Source of the DNA: an uncultured Lachnospiraceae bacterium
GTDB taxonomy: Bacteria; Bacillota; Clostridia; Lachnospirales; Lachnospiraceae
DNA: 64,000 nucleotides
Direction: 5' to 3'
Assembly: GCA_910587955.1 (NCBI GenBank)
Contig: CAJUNN010000009.1
Location: 1 to 64,000 of the forward strand
The notes beneath the pieces are model-generated. The model was not told the origin of the DNA, made no database searches, and saw only the letters and a list, made by a program, of their open reading frames with translations. Within the stretch, counting starts at the first letter, position 1; each line of letters begins with the position of its first letter. This document shows positions 34,979 through 43,661 of this stretch, in pieces. Both the position numbers and the translations under genes were made by a program.

Positions 34979-36094
34979 CTACACCAGATTTTCCGGATTC
35001 AGGCATTCCAATTCCGGAAGCACAAACCGGCCGTTCCTGCGGATAAGCTGCCCGTCAAAGTAAATATCACCGCCGCCGAACTCTTCTCTTTGAATCATAA
35101 CCAGATCCCAGTGGATAGCGCTGGAATTTCCGTTGGGCGCATCGTCGTAGCAGTTCCCCGGCGTAAAGTGAACGGAACCCATAATCTTTTCATCAAACAA
35201 AATGTCTTTCATAGGCTGAAGAATATAAGGATTCACCCCGATGGCGAACTCTCCCACATACCGTGCTCCCTCATCCGTATCCAGCACCCGGTTCAGGCGC
35301 TCGGTGTTGTTGGCCGAAGCCTTCACAATCTTTCCGTTTTTAAATTCCAGACATACATTCTCATAGGTAAACCCCTGGTACAGGGAAGGCGCATTGTAGG
35401 TGATAACCCCGTTTACCGAATCCCGCACGGGCGCCGTATAAACCTCCCCGTCCGGAATGTTCATCTCTCCCGCACAGGCCAGAGCCGGAATCCCTTTGAT
35501 GGAAAAGGTGAGATCCGTTCCCTTGCCCGTCAAACGCACCTGATCCGTGCGGTCCATCAGCGCTACAAGAGCCTTCATCGCTTTCGCCATCTTAGAGTAG
35601 TCCAGATTGCATACTTTAAAATAGAAGTCCTCAAAAGCCTCCGTACTGAGACCGGAAAGCTGCGCCATGGAAGCATTGGGATAGCGCAGCACCACCCAAC
35701 GCGTCTTGGGCACACGGATGCGGTGATGCACCGGCGTGGAATAGAGGGTTTCATAAAGGTGCATCTTCTCTGGGGGGACATCCGAGAGCTCCGATACATT
35801 ATCGCTTCCCCGCACGCCGATATAGCAGTCCATCTGCTCCATTTCCCGCGCCGCTACATCGGCCATCAGCCGGATCTGTTCTTCCTCACATTCCAGCAGA
35901 ACCTCCCGCTGCAGCCTGGGATTGATATTATGCACAAAGGGAAGTCCGCCTGCAGCGTACACTTCTTTCACCAGCTGCCTGGCCAAATCTTCTGTGGCCG
36001 GGCCTGTATAATTGATGTAAACCTTATCTCCCTGCTTTACCCCGCAGGAATAGCCCACCAGATTTTTGGCCAGTGTCTTAATTCTCTCATCCAT
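34979..36094 (-). CDS. M29 family aminopeptidase
   Basis: The 371-residue protein belongs to the thermophilic-aminopeptidase (M29, AmpS/PepS) family: the C-terminal metal-site region includes AGEMNIPDGEVYTAP, HFTPGNCYDDAPNG and IHWDL. These are cytosolic metallo-exopeptidases of broad specificity. It follows the large secreted protein by 21 bp and ends the operon that starts with the methyltransferase. The length is slightly shorter than the usual 410 residues, mostly at the N terminus. Confidence 0.92.
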   Translation of the reverse strand: MDERIKTLAKNLVGYSCGVKQGDKVYINYTGPATEDLARQLVKEVYAAGGLPFVHNINPRLQREVLLECEEEQIRLMADVAAREMEQMDCYIGVRGSDNVSELSDVPPEKMHLYETLYSTPVHHRIRVPKTRWVVLRYPNASMAQLSGLSTEAFEDFYFKVCNLDYSKMAKAMKALVALMDRTDQVRLTGKGTDLTFSIKGIPALACAGEMNIPDGEVYTAPVRDSVNGVITYNAPSLYQGFTYENVCLEFKNGKIVKASANNTERLNRVLDTDEGARYVGEFAIGVNPYILQPMKDILFDEKIMGSVHFTPGNCYDDAPNGNSSAIHWDLVMIQREEFGGGDIYFDGQLIRRNGRFVLPELECLNPENLV

Positions 36095-36115
36095 ACAGAA
36101 ATTCCTCCAAACTTT

Positions 36116-38647
36116 TTATTTTTCCGGCAGATATGCCACAAACAGATTACCCAAAGACTCAAATTCTTCCGAAGCGTCGTCGGTGCCCTTCCGGTAGGTT
36201 TCTCCGGTCAGGGGATTCATCAAAATCACATTCTGGAGATCGTAACCCACCATCAGTTCCGCCTGGTCGCCGCCTCTAAGCACCAGCACCGGGTATCCCT
36301 GGCTCACATAATAGAACGCCATAGACATGGAGCACCCCGACAAATCCAGTACCCTGCCGTTCATATGTTTCTCCAGGATCTCATAGGGTGTATCCCCCTG
36401 TGCCAGATAATTTCCCACGTCGCCGTAAATTTTCTCATAGCTCATCAGAACTTCCAGAGCCGCCTGCAGGCTGGATTTCTCCGAAGGCTGCCCTGTGCTC
36501 TCCACACCTGCAATCTCCGTCCAGTTCTTCCTGCCTCCCCGCTTCCAAATATAATTCTGATCCCGGTCCACCACCACACCCATGCTGTCATGGGCTTTCC
36601 GGATCGCCTCATTTGCCGACACATAGGCACGGTCAAAGGTTCCGTCAAAAGCATACACATAGTATCTGGCATCCTCCTGCGTCCCATCCGGATTCAGATT
36701 CCGGTTCTCCTCAAACAGAACCTGCCTGGGCATCAGGTATTTCATCTTAGAGGCCGACACGTTTTCGGAAAGGGAAAAATAATATTCCCGCTTTTTTGAC
36801 GGGGAATTGAGCGTCTCCAAAGCAATCTTTTCCACCGTTTCTTCTACTTTTTTTGTAATCGGCTCCGGCGCGGCTGCCTCATACCCCCCGGCTTCGTTTT
36901 TCGCCACACATTCCTGGGAAATCCGGTTGCTTTCAATGGAAATGGATACGACGTATTTGCCCTTTTCCTCGTAGGGAAATTCCTGGATCACTTTCCCCCG
37001 TTCATTTTCAATCACCACATAGCCCATGGGAAAAATCCGGTTTCCGGTCAAATCCTTTACAATATCCCCTTTGCGGGCTTTTCCGTAAATAAAATCCGTA
37101 CCCATAAAGCCCAGCGCCCGGATATAAAATTCTTCCCCGGCCTCAACCCTGCGGCTTTTTCCTGTTTCCAGATCAAGGAGCACCACTGCCGGGGACTCAT
37201 AAATAGAATTTCCCTCGTGCCAAGCCAGAATATGCCCGTCATCGGAAATCATGCAGCATTCCTCCGGTATCCCGGAAACAAGCTTCTCATATTCCCTGGT
37301 GTTCAAATCAATCCTGCAGATGTTCCCCTGGAGATACAGGTATAGCTCTTCCTTGCTGTTTACATAAGACAGTGTTCCTACCTCAGCCCGGAGTATGGGG
37401 AAGGGTTTTCTGCTCTCGATAAAAGCTCTCTCTTCTACAGAGTTCGTCATGGCATTGTACGTATATACCGCAACCCCGGTTTTTCCCTCATGCCGTCCCC
37501 GGTTCATATAGCCGTACACCAGAAAATTCATACTTCCCGATTCGTCTACATCCACGATTTTGATGTCGTGCTCGCCGTAACTGCACCGGAGATCTTCCCC
37601 ATCCCGGAAACCGAATACCCGGGAAAGCTTATTCTGGGCCGCGTCATAGCACCACAGATCCCCATTCTGCACAAACCCCACAATATTTTCTTCATCGTTT
37701 TTCCGGTATTCTACCCGATCGTTTAAAATTCCCAGATGAATGGAATCCGGGGTGAACACCTGCAGCTGCGGATCAAAGATCCGGTTTACCGTCCGGTCAT
37801 AAGCCAGAAGATACATGCGGTGTTCCAGGTAACGCACCCGGTAGGACTCCTGAACCTCATATCGCTCCCGTTCCTGGTTCTCATTGACATGAACCACCTC
37901 ATATTCCAGGCGCACCGATGCCACAGAATCCTCAATCTCTGTCAAAAAGGTCCGCACCTCACTGTCAGGCTCCACCTCCATGTCCCCCCAAATCCACTGG
38001 CGGTAACGGGAGTGAATGGTCACATGATCCAGCGTATTGTTATCCGCCGAGGCATCAGGCTCCAGATACTGTGTGATATTCACGGTATTTTCTTTGTCGA
38101 ACAAAGCTTCATGAATCTCGTCCACCAGACGCAGGCAATCATTCAGATGAGTCTCCGGCAGATTGGCCAGGTGGGTGTAATAATATGCCTCTTTTTCCCG
38201 CTCAAGCTCCAGACGGATCACCAGAAGATATTCTTCCCCGGGATCCAATAAATCCTTCAGCTGAAACTGCACATAGACGGTATCTTCCGTAAAGCTGCAG
38301 CCGTCTGCTTCCGTGTCTTCAATCAGCCGCTCCGTATCCAGGCTCCGGACCTCATAGTAAACCTTCTTCACCTGATTGGGCCCAGCTTTAATCTGCAGCT
38401 TCAATCCCCGATCCTCCGGCAGAGGCAGTACGGTATCACGGATATACCGCCCGTCCATGGACTGCGTATAGCCGTGCATCAGATTCATCAGGCGTCCGTC
38501 CTGCTCCATATAGATCAGAGGGAGTGTGGCTTCCGCCATGGAATCCGTCAAATCCGCGTTCCCGGCCGTCATATAGTAGCTCATTCCCAGAATTCCCAAT
38601 ACAAAAGCGGCCAGAATGGACAAGACTTTCAAAACCAGCTTTTTCAT
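36116..38647 (-). CDS. Large secreted protein with propeller-like repeats and a C39-like domain
   Basis: The 843-residue protein has an N-terminal membrane anchor (about 5-27), an Ig-like region, then many short beta repeats like a propeller (about 290-570) and a C-terminal domain (about 715-843) with the layout of the C39-like peptidase family: SSLQAALEVLMSY, GYPVLVL, LMVGYD and NP. The catalytic Cys position holds Ser (725/726), and the His position holds Gln795, so it is probably a binding rather than cleaving domain. It overlaps the methyltransferase stop by 4 bp. Function unknown. Confidence 0.72.
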   Translation of the reverse strand: MKKLVLKVLSILAAFVLGILGMSYYMTAGNADLTDSMAEATLPLIYMEQDGRLMNLMHGYTQSMDGRYIRDTVLPLPEDRGLKLQIKAGPNQVKKVYYEVRSLDTERLIEDTEADGCSFTEDTVYVQFQLKDLLDPGEEYLLVIRLELEREKEAYYYTHLANLPETHLNDCLRLVDEIHEALFDKENTVNITQYLEPDASADNNTLDHVTIHSRYRQWIWGDMEVEPDSEVRTFLTEIEDSVASVRLEYEVVHVNENQERERYEVQESYRVRYLEHRMYLLAYDRTVNRIFDPQLQVFTPDSIHLGILNDRVEYRKNDEENIVGFVQNGDLWCYDAAQNKLSRVFGFRDGEDLRCSYGEHDIKIVDVDESGSMNFLVYGYMNRGRHEGKTGVAVYTYNAMTNSVEERAFIESRKPFPILRAEVGTLSYVNSKEELYLYLQGNICRIDLNTREYEKLVSGIPEECCMISDDGHILAWHEGNSIYESPAVVLLDLETGKSRRVEAGEEFYIRALGFMGTDFIYGKARKGDIVKDLTGNRIFPMGYVVIENERGKVIQEFPYEEKGKYVVSISIESNRISQECVAKNEAGGYEAAAPEPITKKVEETVEKIALETLNSPSKKREYYFSLSENVSASKMKYLMPRQVLFEENRNLNPDGTQEDARYYVYAFDGTFDRAYVSANEAIRKAHDSMGVVVDRDQNYIWKRGGRKNWTEIAGVESTGQPSEKSSLQAALEVLMSYEKIYGDVGNYLAQGDTPYEILEKHMNGRVLDLSGCSMSMAFYYVSQGYPVLVLRGGDQAELMVGYDLQNVILMNPLTGETYRKGTDDASEEFESLGNLFVAYLPEK

Positions 38648-39795
38648 TCTGCTCCCTCCAAAAGCCGCTCCAGGGTGGGACGTACATGGAGAGCTTCTGT
38701 GCAGGCCAGATACGCGCTGTCCTTCCCTGTCATAGGCTCTCTCCGCTTGACCGCCCGGATCAAAATATTTTTGGGCGTATGCTCCATATCAACAAACTCC
38801 AGAATCTGCGTATCATACCCCTGCTGTTCCAGAAGCCCGGCACGCAGCCCGTCCGTCACCAGCGCAGCAATCCGTTCCCTTAAAAGCCCATACTGCAAAA
38901 CAGGCTCCAGCTCCTTGCTGGAAATCTGCCCGTTCAGTTCATGCTGACAGCAGGGCACCGAGAGAATCACCTTTGCATTCCAGCAGATGGCCTTATAAAG
39001 GGCATAATCCGTCGCTGTATCGCAGGCGTGAAGCGTGACCACCATGTCTACCTGCTTTCGTCCCTCATATCCGGCAATATCCCCTTTTAAAAACTGCAGC
39101 TTTTCATAACCGTATTTTTTGCTCAAGGCACTGCAATGCTCGATAACATCTTCCTTCAGATCCAGGCCGATTATGCGGATATCCAGTCCCCGGCACACCT
39201 TCAGATAATCATACAGTGCAAAGGTCAGGTAAGATTTTCCGCATCCGAAATCCAGGATTGTCACCTCCCGATCCGCCGGCAGCTCCGGCAGAATATCTTC
39301 CACAAACTCCAGAAAACGGTTGATCTGCCGGAATTTATCGTAGCGTGCGCGAACGATCTTTCCCTCCGCAGTCATGACTCCCAGATCCACAAGGTATCCT
39401 ACGGGACGCCCTTCCTCCAGCAAATACCGCTTCTTTCTATTATGTTCCAGAACCGGAGCTTTTACGCATGACGGCTCTTTTTTCTCTTTCAGGGTAATCC
39501 TTCCTTTTTTACTCACCAGTACATGTAAGGTTCCCCGGGTGCTCTCTGCCTGCAGCTGGCGGAAGGAAGTTTCCATCCATTCTGCAATCCGGGCAGTCAT
39601 CTCTTCTTTCCCATAGTTTTCGTGATACATCTTCGTACCGCGCAGAATCTCCGCCTGAAATTTCAGCCGCTTTTTCAAAAGCACCGGGCGGATGCGCACC
39701 TTCGACTCTTCCAGCCCCTTTTGGGGACTGCTGAGTACCATCCGGATCAAATGTTCGTCCAGATATTTTTCCAACATCTGTTTTAAATTTTCCAT
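38644..39795 (-). CDS. SAM-dependent methyltransferase, METTL25/GSTCD-like
   Basis: The 383-residue protein has a class I methyltransferase domain: motif I ILDFGCGKSYLTFALYDYL, then IIGLDLKEDVIEHC and VVTLHACDTATDYAL with a CCQHEL segment. These features fit the Methyltransf_32 group, which includes eukaryotic GSTCD and METTL25 relatives. The N-terminal 150 residues are a separate, lysine-rich domain that may bind RNA. It is the first gene of a three-gene operon. The substrate is not known. Confidence 0.82.
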   Translation of the reverse strand: MENLKQMLEKYLDEHLIRMVLSSPQKGLEESKVRIRPVLLKKRLKFQAEILRGTKMYHENYGKEEMTARIAEWMETSFRQLQAESTRGTLHVLVSKKGRITLKEKKEPSCVKAPVLEHNRKKRYLLEEGRPVGYLVDLGVMTAEGKIVRARYDKFRQINRFLEFVEDILPELPADREVTILDFGCGKSYLTFALYDYLKVCRGLDIRIIGLDLKEDVIEHCSALSKKYGYEKLQFLKGDIAGYEGRKQVDMVVTLHACDTATDYALYKAICWNAKVILSVPCCQHELNGQISSKELEPVLQYGLLRERIAALVTDGLRAGLLEQQGYDTQILEFVDMEHTPKNILIRAVKRREPMTGKDSAYLACTEALHVRPTLERLLEGAE

Positions 39796-39898
39796 CTGGG
39801 ATTCCTATGCTCTTCTTTTACAATCTTTTTGCGTATTCCATTCCCGTCTACTATAACATAAACTTTCCGCAATTACCAGAAATACGAAAAACAGACCG

Positions 39899-39939
39899 CA
39901 AAAAATCCGGGAATGTAAGCTCTGCCGTCACATTCCCGG
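39899..39939 (-). terminator. Terminator of the Tyr/Pro-rich protein gene
   Basis: Ten-base arms (ccgggaatgt / acattcccgg) are followed on the minus strand by a run of six T residues. It lies 19 bp after the stop codon. Confidence 0.88.
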
Positions 39940-39957
39940 TCTCTCTCTAACATATTA

Positions 39958-40365
39958 TTAATAATACATCCGGCCGCCCCGGCGTTCCCGCCTTCTTAAG
40001 CGCCGCTGATACATTTCATTCAGAAGCATGATCGTCACGAAATCCTCCATCCAGTTCCGCCCGGATGTCTCCTGCATCATCAGGTCATCCTGATATGCTC
40101 TTTTATCCATCTTTTCGTAAATCCGGCGGCAGACGCAGCGAATCTGGAACTGGTCCGGGTACTCGTCAAACATAAAGCTTCCGTCATATTCCATCCGGTC
40201 GCATTCTTCTTCTACCAGCGGTTGAATTTGTCTTGCCAGGGCCGGATACAATTCTTTAAATTTTCTTTGATCTCTTTCTTTTTCATCTTCCCATGGGCAC
40301 ACAGGGCAAAAAGAGCTCGGCTGATAAGGGTTGAAATAGGGGTAGGGTTCATAGTACGGGGTCAT
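39958..40365 (-). CDS. Tyr/Pro-rich small protein, possible spore-associated protein
   Basis: The 135-residue product begins MTPYYEPYPYFNPYQPSSFC, a Tyr/Pro-rich head with two cysteines (FCPVCPW), followed by a charged helical body and an Arg-rich C terminus ending GGRMYY. There is no signal peptide or known domain. Spore-surface proteins often have such composition, and a mother-cell-type -10 (CATATACTA) lies upstream, so a spore-coat role is possible but unproven. It has its own terminator. Confidence 0.7.
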   Translation of the reverse strand: MTPYYEPYPYFNPYQPSSFCPVCPWEDEKERDQRKFKELYPALARQIQPLVEEECDRMEYDGSFMFDEYPDQFQIRCVCRRIYEKMDKRAYQDDLMMQETSGRNWMEDFVTIMLLNEMYQRRLRRRERRGGRMYY

Positions 40366-40384
40366 GGAAAAATCCTTTTTTGTA

Positions 40385-40393
40385 TAGTATATG
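40385..40393 (-). promoter_or_regulatory. Mother-cell-type -10 element upstream of the Tyr/Pro-rich gene
   Basis: The minus-strand CATATACTA fits the sigma-K -10 pattern CATAnnnTA, 19 bases before the start codon. An AC-containing -35 candidate lies about 16 bases upstream. Short motif; weak evidence. Confidence 0.3.
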
Positions 40394-40422
40394 CAGGCAC
40401 TCCTTAAGGCGTGTGACTGTAT

Positions 40423-41253
40423 CTATTCCTCCGCTCCCGACACCCTTTCTATGTGCATGGCCAGGTAGCCCACCTCCGCCTCATCCAGCGGCTGCCGCAG
40501 ATACTTCTCCAGATGTGCGCACACCGTACCGGCCAGCCGGTAAGCATCCGGAAATTTCACGGACATATAATCGTTCATATTCAGCTTCAGCCGTTCTCCC
40601 TTCACGGCCCGCGCTGCCATATAGCGCACATGATTCATCAGGCGGTTGTAGGAGAGGGACATCACGTCAATGGTCTGCCCCGTCTCTTCCTCCACCATTT
40701 GAATACACTCCCGCACGGTCCGGGCTATCTGCATGGACAGGGCCACGTTCTCATCCTCAATGGCAGAATGGATATGCAGGGCAATGTACCCCACCTCATG
40801 CTCGTCAATCTCCACCTGCAGCCGCTCCCTTAAGATAGCCCGGATGCACTCCGCCGTCTTGTACTCCATGTGAAACAGCGCCCGGATATCACCTGTCAGG
40901 GGATTGCTGATCTGTTCCCCGCTCCGGATCCGTTTCACGGCAAAGGCAATGTGATCCGCCATAGGGAAAAGGATACTCCAGTCAATTTTGCCGAAAACGT
41001 GCTCACTTTCTTTCAATACCTCTTCCGCGATCTCAAGAAACACCGGATCCATCCCTTTTACCAGCTCCATGGCGCTTCCCCGCTCTGTATGCTCCTTGAG
41101 GGAATACACGGTGCAGCCCTCCGGCGCTTCCATGCGCTCACTGATCCTTTTTCCGAAACCGATGCCCTTTCCGATCAAAAGATATTCCCGGCTGTCTTCC
41201 ATGCCGATGGCAATCACGGTATTGTGATTGAGCACCTTTTTAATTCTGAACAT
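40423..41253 (-). CDS. BglG-family transcription antiterminator
   Basis: The 276-residue product has an N-terminal CAT RNA-binding domain (MFRIKKVLNHNTVIAIG), then two PTS regulation domains with conserved histidines (for example HIAFAVKRI and EVGYIALHIHSAIED). Such proteins bind an RNA antiterminator hairpin and are controlled by phosphorylation through EII and HPr. It lies 28 bp after the PTS gene, whose leader holds a fitting RNA target. The start at 41253 gives the standard CAT domain beginning; a longer reading adds 27 unrelated residues. Confidence 0.93.
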   Translation of the reverse strand: MFRIKKVLNHNTVIAIGMEDSREYLLIGKGIGFGKRISERMEAPEGCTVYSLKEHTERGSAMELVKGMDPVFLEIAEEVLKESEHVFGKIDWSILFPMADHIAFAVKRIRSGEQISNPLTGDIRALFHMEYKTAECIRAILRERLQVEIDEHEVGYIALHIHSAIEDENVALSMQIARTVRECIQMVEEETGQTIDVMSLSYNRLMNHVRYMAARAVKGERLKLNMNDYMSVKFPDAYRLAGTVCAHLEKYLRQPLDEAEVGYLAMHIERVSGAEE

Positions 41254-41281
41254 GCGTCCTTTTCCCCCACAGCTTTCTTTC

Positions 41282-43429
41282 TTATCCCTCGTAGGTATCG
41301 ATTGCAAATAACGCCTCGCCCGCGCGGATTTCACCCTCTGCCAGCAGACGGATTTTCTGGTTCTCTCCCAGCTCCGTGCAGAGAACGGGAGATGCCAGGG
41401 ACGGTGCGTGTGCTTTTAGATATTCCAGGTCCAGCTTCATTAAGGCATCGCCCTTCTTCACCTGATCCCCGTCTTTCACCAGCACGTCAAATCCCTCCCC
41501 GTTCAGGTTCACCGTATCAATTCCCATATGGAGCAGCATGGCAGTTCCGGCAGCCGTCTGGAATCCGATGGCATGCTTGGTTTCAAATACAAAACACACC
41601 TCTCCGTCCTCCGGCGCGTATACGGTTCCTTCTGCGGGAATGACCATGGCTCCGTCGCCCATCATCCGGCCTGCAAAAGCCTCATCTGGTGTCTCGGAAA
41701 GATCTGCCGCCGTGCCGGTTACCGGACTATAGATGGTAACACTCTCCACAACCGTTCCTTCCTGCTCCTTCTTTCCCTCTTGCTGCTCCTTAACTGTCTC
41801 TCCGGCGTTCTCTGTCACTTCCTCATCCGGCGCCGTCTCCAGGTAATCCTCCAGATTGGATTTGATCACCGTCACACGGGGGCCGTAAATCACCTGAACG
41901 CCGTTGCCCTTGTGCACCACCCCGGAAGCTCCGGTAGACTTAAGGGCTGCATCGTTCACCAGCTCTGATTTGTGTACCGTACAGCGAAGCCTGGTGGCGC
42001 AGCAGTCCACATCCGAAATATTCTTTTTTCCTCCAAGCCCCCGGCAGATGGCAGCTGAGAGGGCATCTTCCTCTGACACAGCTTCCGGCCCGCCTGCTGC
42101 TCCTTTCTTCCTGGCATCCACATCGCTTCTGCGGTACAGCTTCACCTCTTCACTGTCATCCCGTCCCGGCGTCTTCAAATCCAGCTTGCTGATCAGCAAA
42201 CGGAACAAAAGGTAATACACCGCAAAATAGCCAATTCCTACAATGACAATCCAAATCCAGCTGGTCTTGGCGTTTCCCTGGAGAATGCCAAACAGGAACA
42301 TATCAATCAGGCCTCCTGAGAAAGTCATTCCCACGCCTACACCGAAAACGTGCATCAGCATATATGCCAAGCCCGCAAGCACACAGTGAATCACATACAG
42401 CAAGGGCGCAACAAACAGGAAGGTAAATTCCAGGGGCTCCGTAATACCGGTCAGCATAGAAGTCACTGCCGCCGAGAGCAGAAGACCTGCCACTACCTTC
42501 TTTTTCTCCGGCTTTGCCGTTTTATACATAGCCAGAGCCGCTCCCGGCAGGCCGAAAATCATCAGCGGAAACTTGCCCGACATAAATCTCGTAGCGGAAA
42601 CCGCAAAATGCTCCACCGCCGGATCCGCCAGCTGTGCAAAGAAAATATTCTGCGCCCCCTCAACCAGACGGCCGCCCACTTCCATGGTACCGCCAAGCGC
42701 TGTCTGCCAGAAAGGAAGATAGAATACATGGTGAAGTCCAAAAGGAATCAGAGCACGTTCCATCAAGCCGTACACCCAGGTTCCCACATAGCCGGATTCC
42801 AGCACTACGCCGCCGATGGCGTAGATCCCCTGCTGAACCACCGGCCAGACAAAAAACATCAAAATTCCCACGGCCGTATACGTCAGCCCGCTGACAATGG
42901 GTACAAACCGGGTTCCTCCGAAGAAAGACAATACCTGGGGCAGCTCAATCTTGTAGAACCGATTGTGCAGGGCGGCTACGCCCAGCCCTACAATGATGCC
43001 GCCGAATACGCCCATCTGCAGGGAGGTAATGCCTACCACCGAAGTAGTCGCACCTTCCAGCATGGATTCCGCTCCGCCGTGATTCTGAATCATGGCTCCG
43101 ATAGAAGCGTGCATAATGAAAAACGCAATGGCTGCGGAAAGAGCCGCCACATCCTTCTCTTTCTTTGCCATACCGATAGCCACACCCATGGCAAAGATAA
43201 TGGGAAGATTCGCAAATACAATATCTCCGGCTGCGCTCATAACCCGGAGAATGGAATTCAGGAAAGTGCCGGGCCCCATAACCCCCAGCAGTCCATAGGT
43301 TTCAAGCATGGTTTCGTTGGTAAAGGAACCGCCCACGCCCAGAAGCAGTCCTGCCACCGGCAGGATCGCGATTGGCAGCATAAAGGATCGCCCTACACGC
43401 TGCAAAACACCGAAAATTTTGTCTTTCAT
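41282..43429 (-). CDS. PTS permease EIICBA, glucose/N-acetylglucosamine type
   Basis: The 715-residue product joins an EIIC channel (about 1-415), an EIIB domain with phosphorylated Cys477 in DVDCCATRLR, and an EIIA(Glc) domain with His619 and His634 (ETKHAIGF, LLHMGIDTV). It imports and phosphorylates a glucose-type sugar. Glucose is likely; GlcNAc is possible, and EIIB motifs alone do not decide it. It is expressed with the downstream antiterminator gene and preceded by an RNA antiterminator and terminator. Confidence 0.95.
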   Translation of the reverse strand: MKDKIFGVLQRVGRSFMLPIAILPVAGLLLGVGGSFTNETMLETYGLLGVMGPGTFLNSILRVMSAAGDIVFANLPIIFAMGVAIGMAKKEKDVAALSAAIAFFIMHASIGAMIQNHGGAESMLEGATTSVVGITSLQMGVFGGIIVGLGVAALHNRFYKIELPQVLSFFGGTRFVPIVSGLTYTAVGILMFFVWPVVQQGIYAIGGVVLESGYVGTWVYGLMERALIPFGLHHVFYLPFWQTALGGTMEVGGRLVEGAQNIFFAQLADPAVEHFAVSATRFMSGKFPLMIFGLPGAALAMYKTAKPEKKKVVAGLLLSAAVTSMLTGITEPLEFTFLFVAPLLYVIHCVLAGLAYMLMHVFGVGVGMTFSGGLIDMFLFGILQGNAKTSWIWIVIVGIGYFAVYYLLFRLLISKLDLKTPGRDDSEEVKLYRRSDVDARKKGAAGGPEAVSEEDALSAAICRGLGGKKNISDVDCCATRLRCTVHKSELVNDAALKSTGASGVVHKGNGVQVIYGPRVTVIKSNLEDYLETAPDEEVTENAGETVKEQQEGKKEQEGTVVESVTIYSPVTGTAADLSETPDEAFAGRMMGDGAMVIPAEGTVYAPEDGEVCFVFETKHAIGFQTAAGTAMLLHMGIDTVNLNGEGFDVLVKDGDQVKKGDALMKLDLEYLKAHAPSLASPVLCTELGENQKIRLLAEGEIRAGEALFAIDTYEG

Positions 43430-43513
43430 ACTTATCCCTCCGATTCTTGGATTTTGGTCTGCAGATGTTTTCCGACACGTTTACCCTGCCCGTTTTTTCA
43501 TATTTTAGACATG

Positions 43514-43573
43514 AAAAAGGCATTAACGTGCATAAACATCCTTACGAAAAATGATTCATGCATAGTTAATGCC
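43514..43573 (-). terminator. Conditional terminator in the PTS gene leader
   Basis: Arms GGCATTAAC and GTTAATGCC (43519-43527, 43565-43573) enclose about 37 bases, followed by five T residues on the minus strand. The 5' arm overlaps the antiterminator, so the two structures exclude each other. Confidence 0.85.
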
Positions 43574-43588
43574 TGCCGTACAGTTACA
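43565..43588 (-). promoter_or_regulatory. RNA antiterminator (RAT) of BglG/LicT type
   Basis: The minus-strand sequence reads TGTAACTGTACGGCAGGCAT, closely resembling the LicT/SacY-type target (TGTTACTG...GGCAGGCA). It is the likely binding site of the CAT domain encoded two genes on. Confidence 0.82.
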
Positions 43589-43606
43589 TACTATATCACT
43601 AAAATT

Positions 43607-43636
43607 AATTTACCATTCCTGCTTTGTATTTGTCAA
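43607..43636 (-). promoter_or_regulatory. Promoter of the PTS-antiterminator operon
   Basis: TTGACA (43631-43636) and TAAATT (43607-43612) are separated by 18 bases on the minus strand, placing the start just upstream of the RAT. A second TATAGT at 43590-43595 is an alternative -10. Confidence 0.5.
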
Positions 43637-43661
43637 GCGGGATTTGTAAAAATTTCCATTT

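Noticed and set aside
35090..36799. Plus-strand open frame of about 570 codons opposite the aminopeptidase and the large secreted protein
   Set aside because: It spans two well-supported genes on the other strand, has no domain, and no ribosome site at its start.
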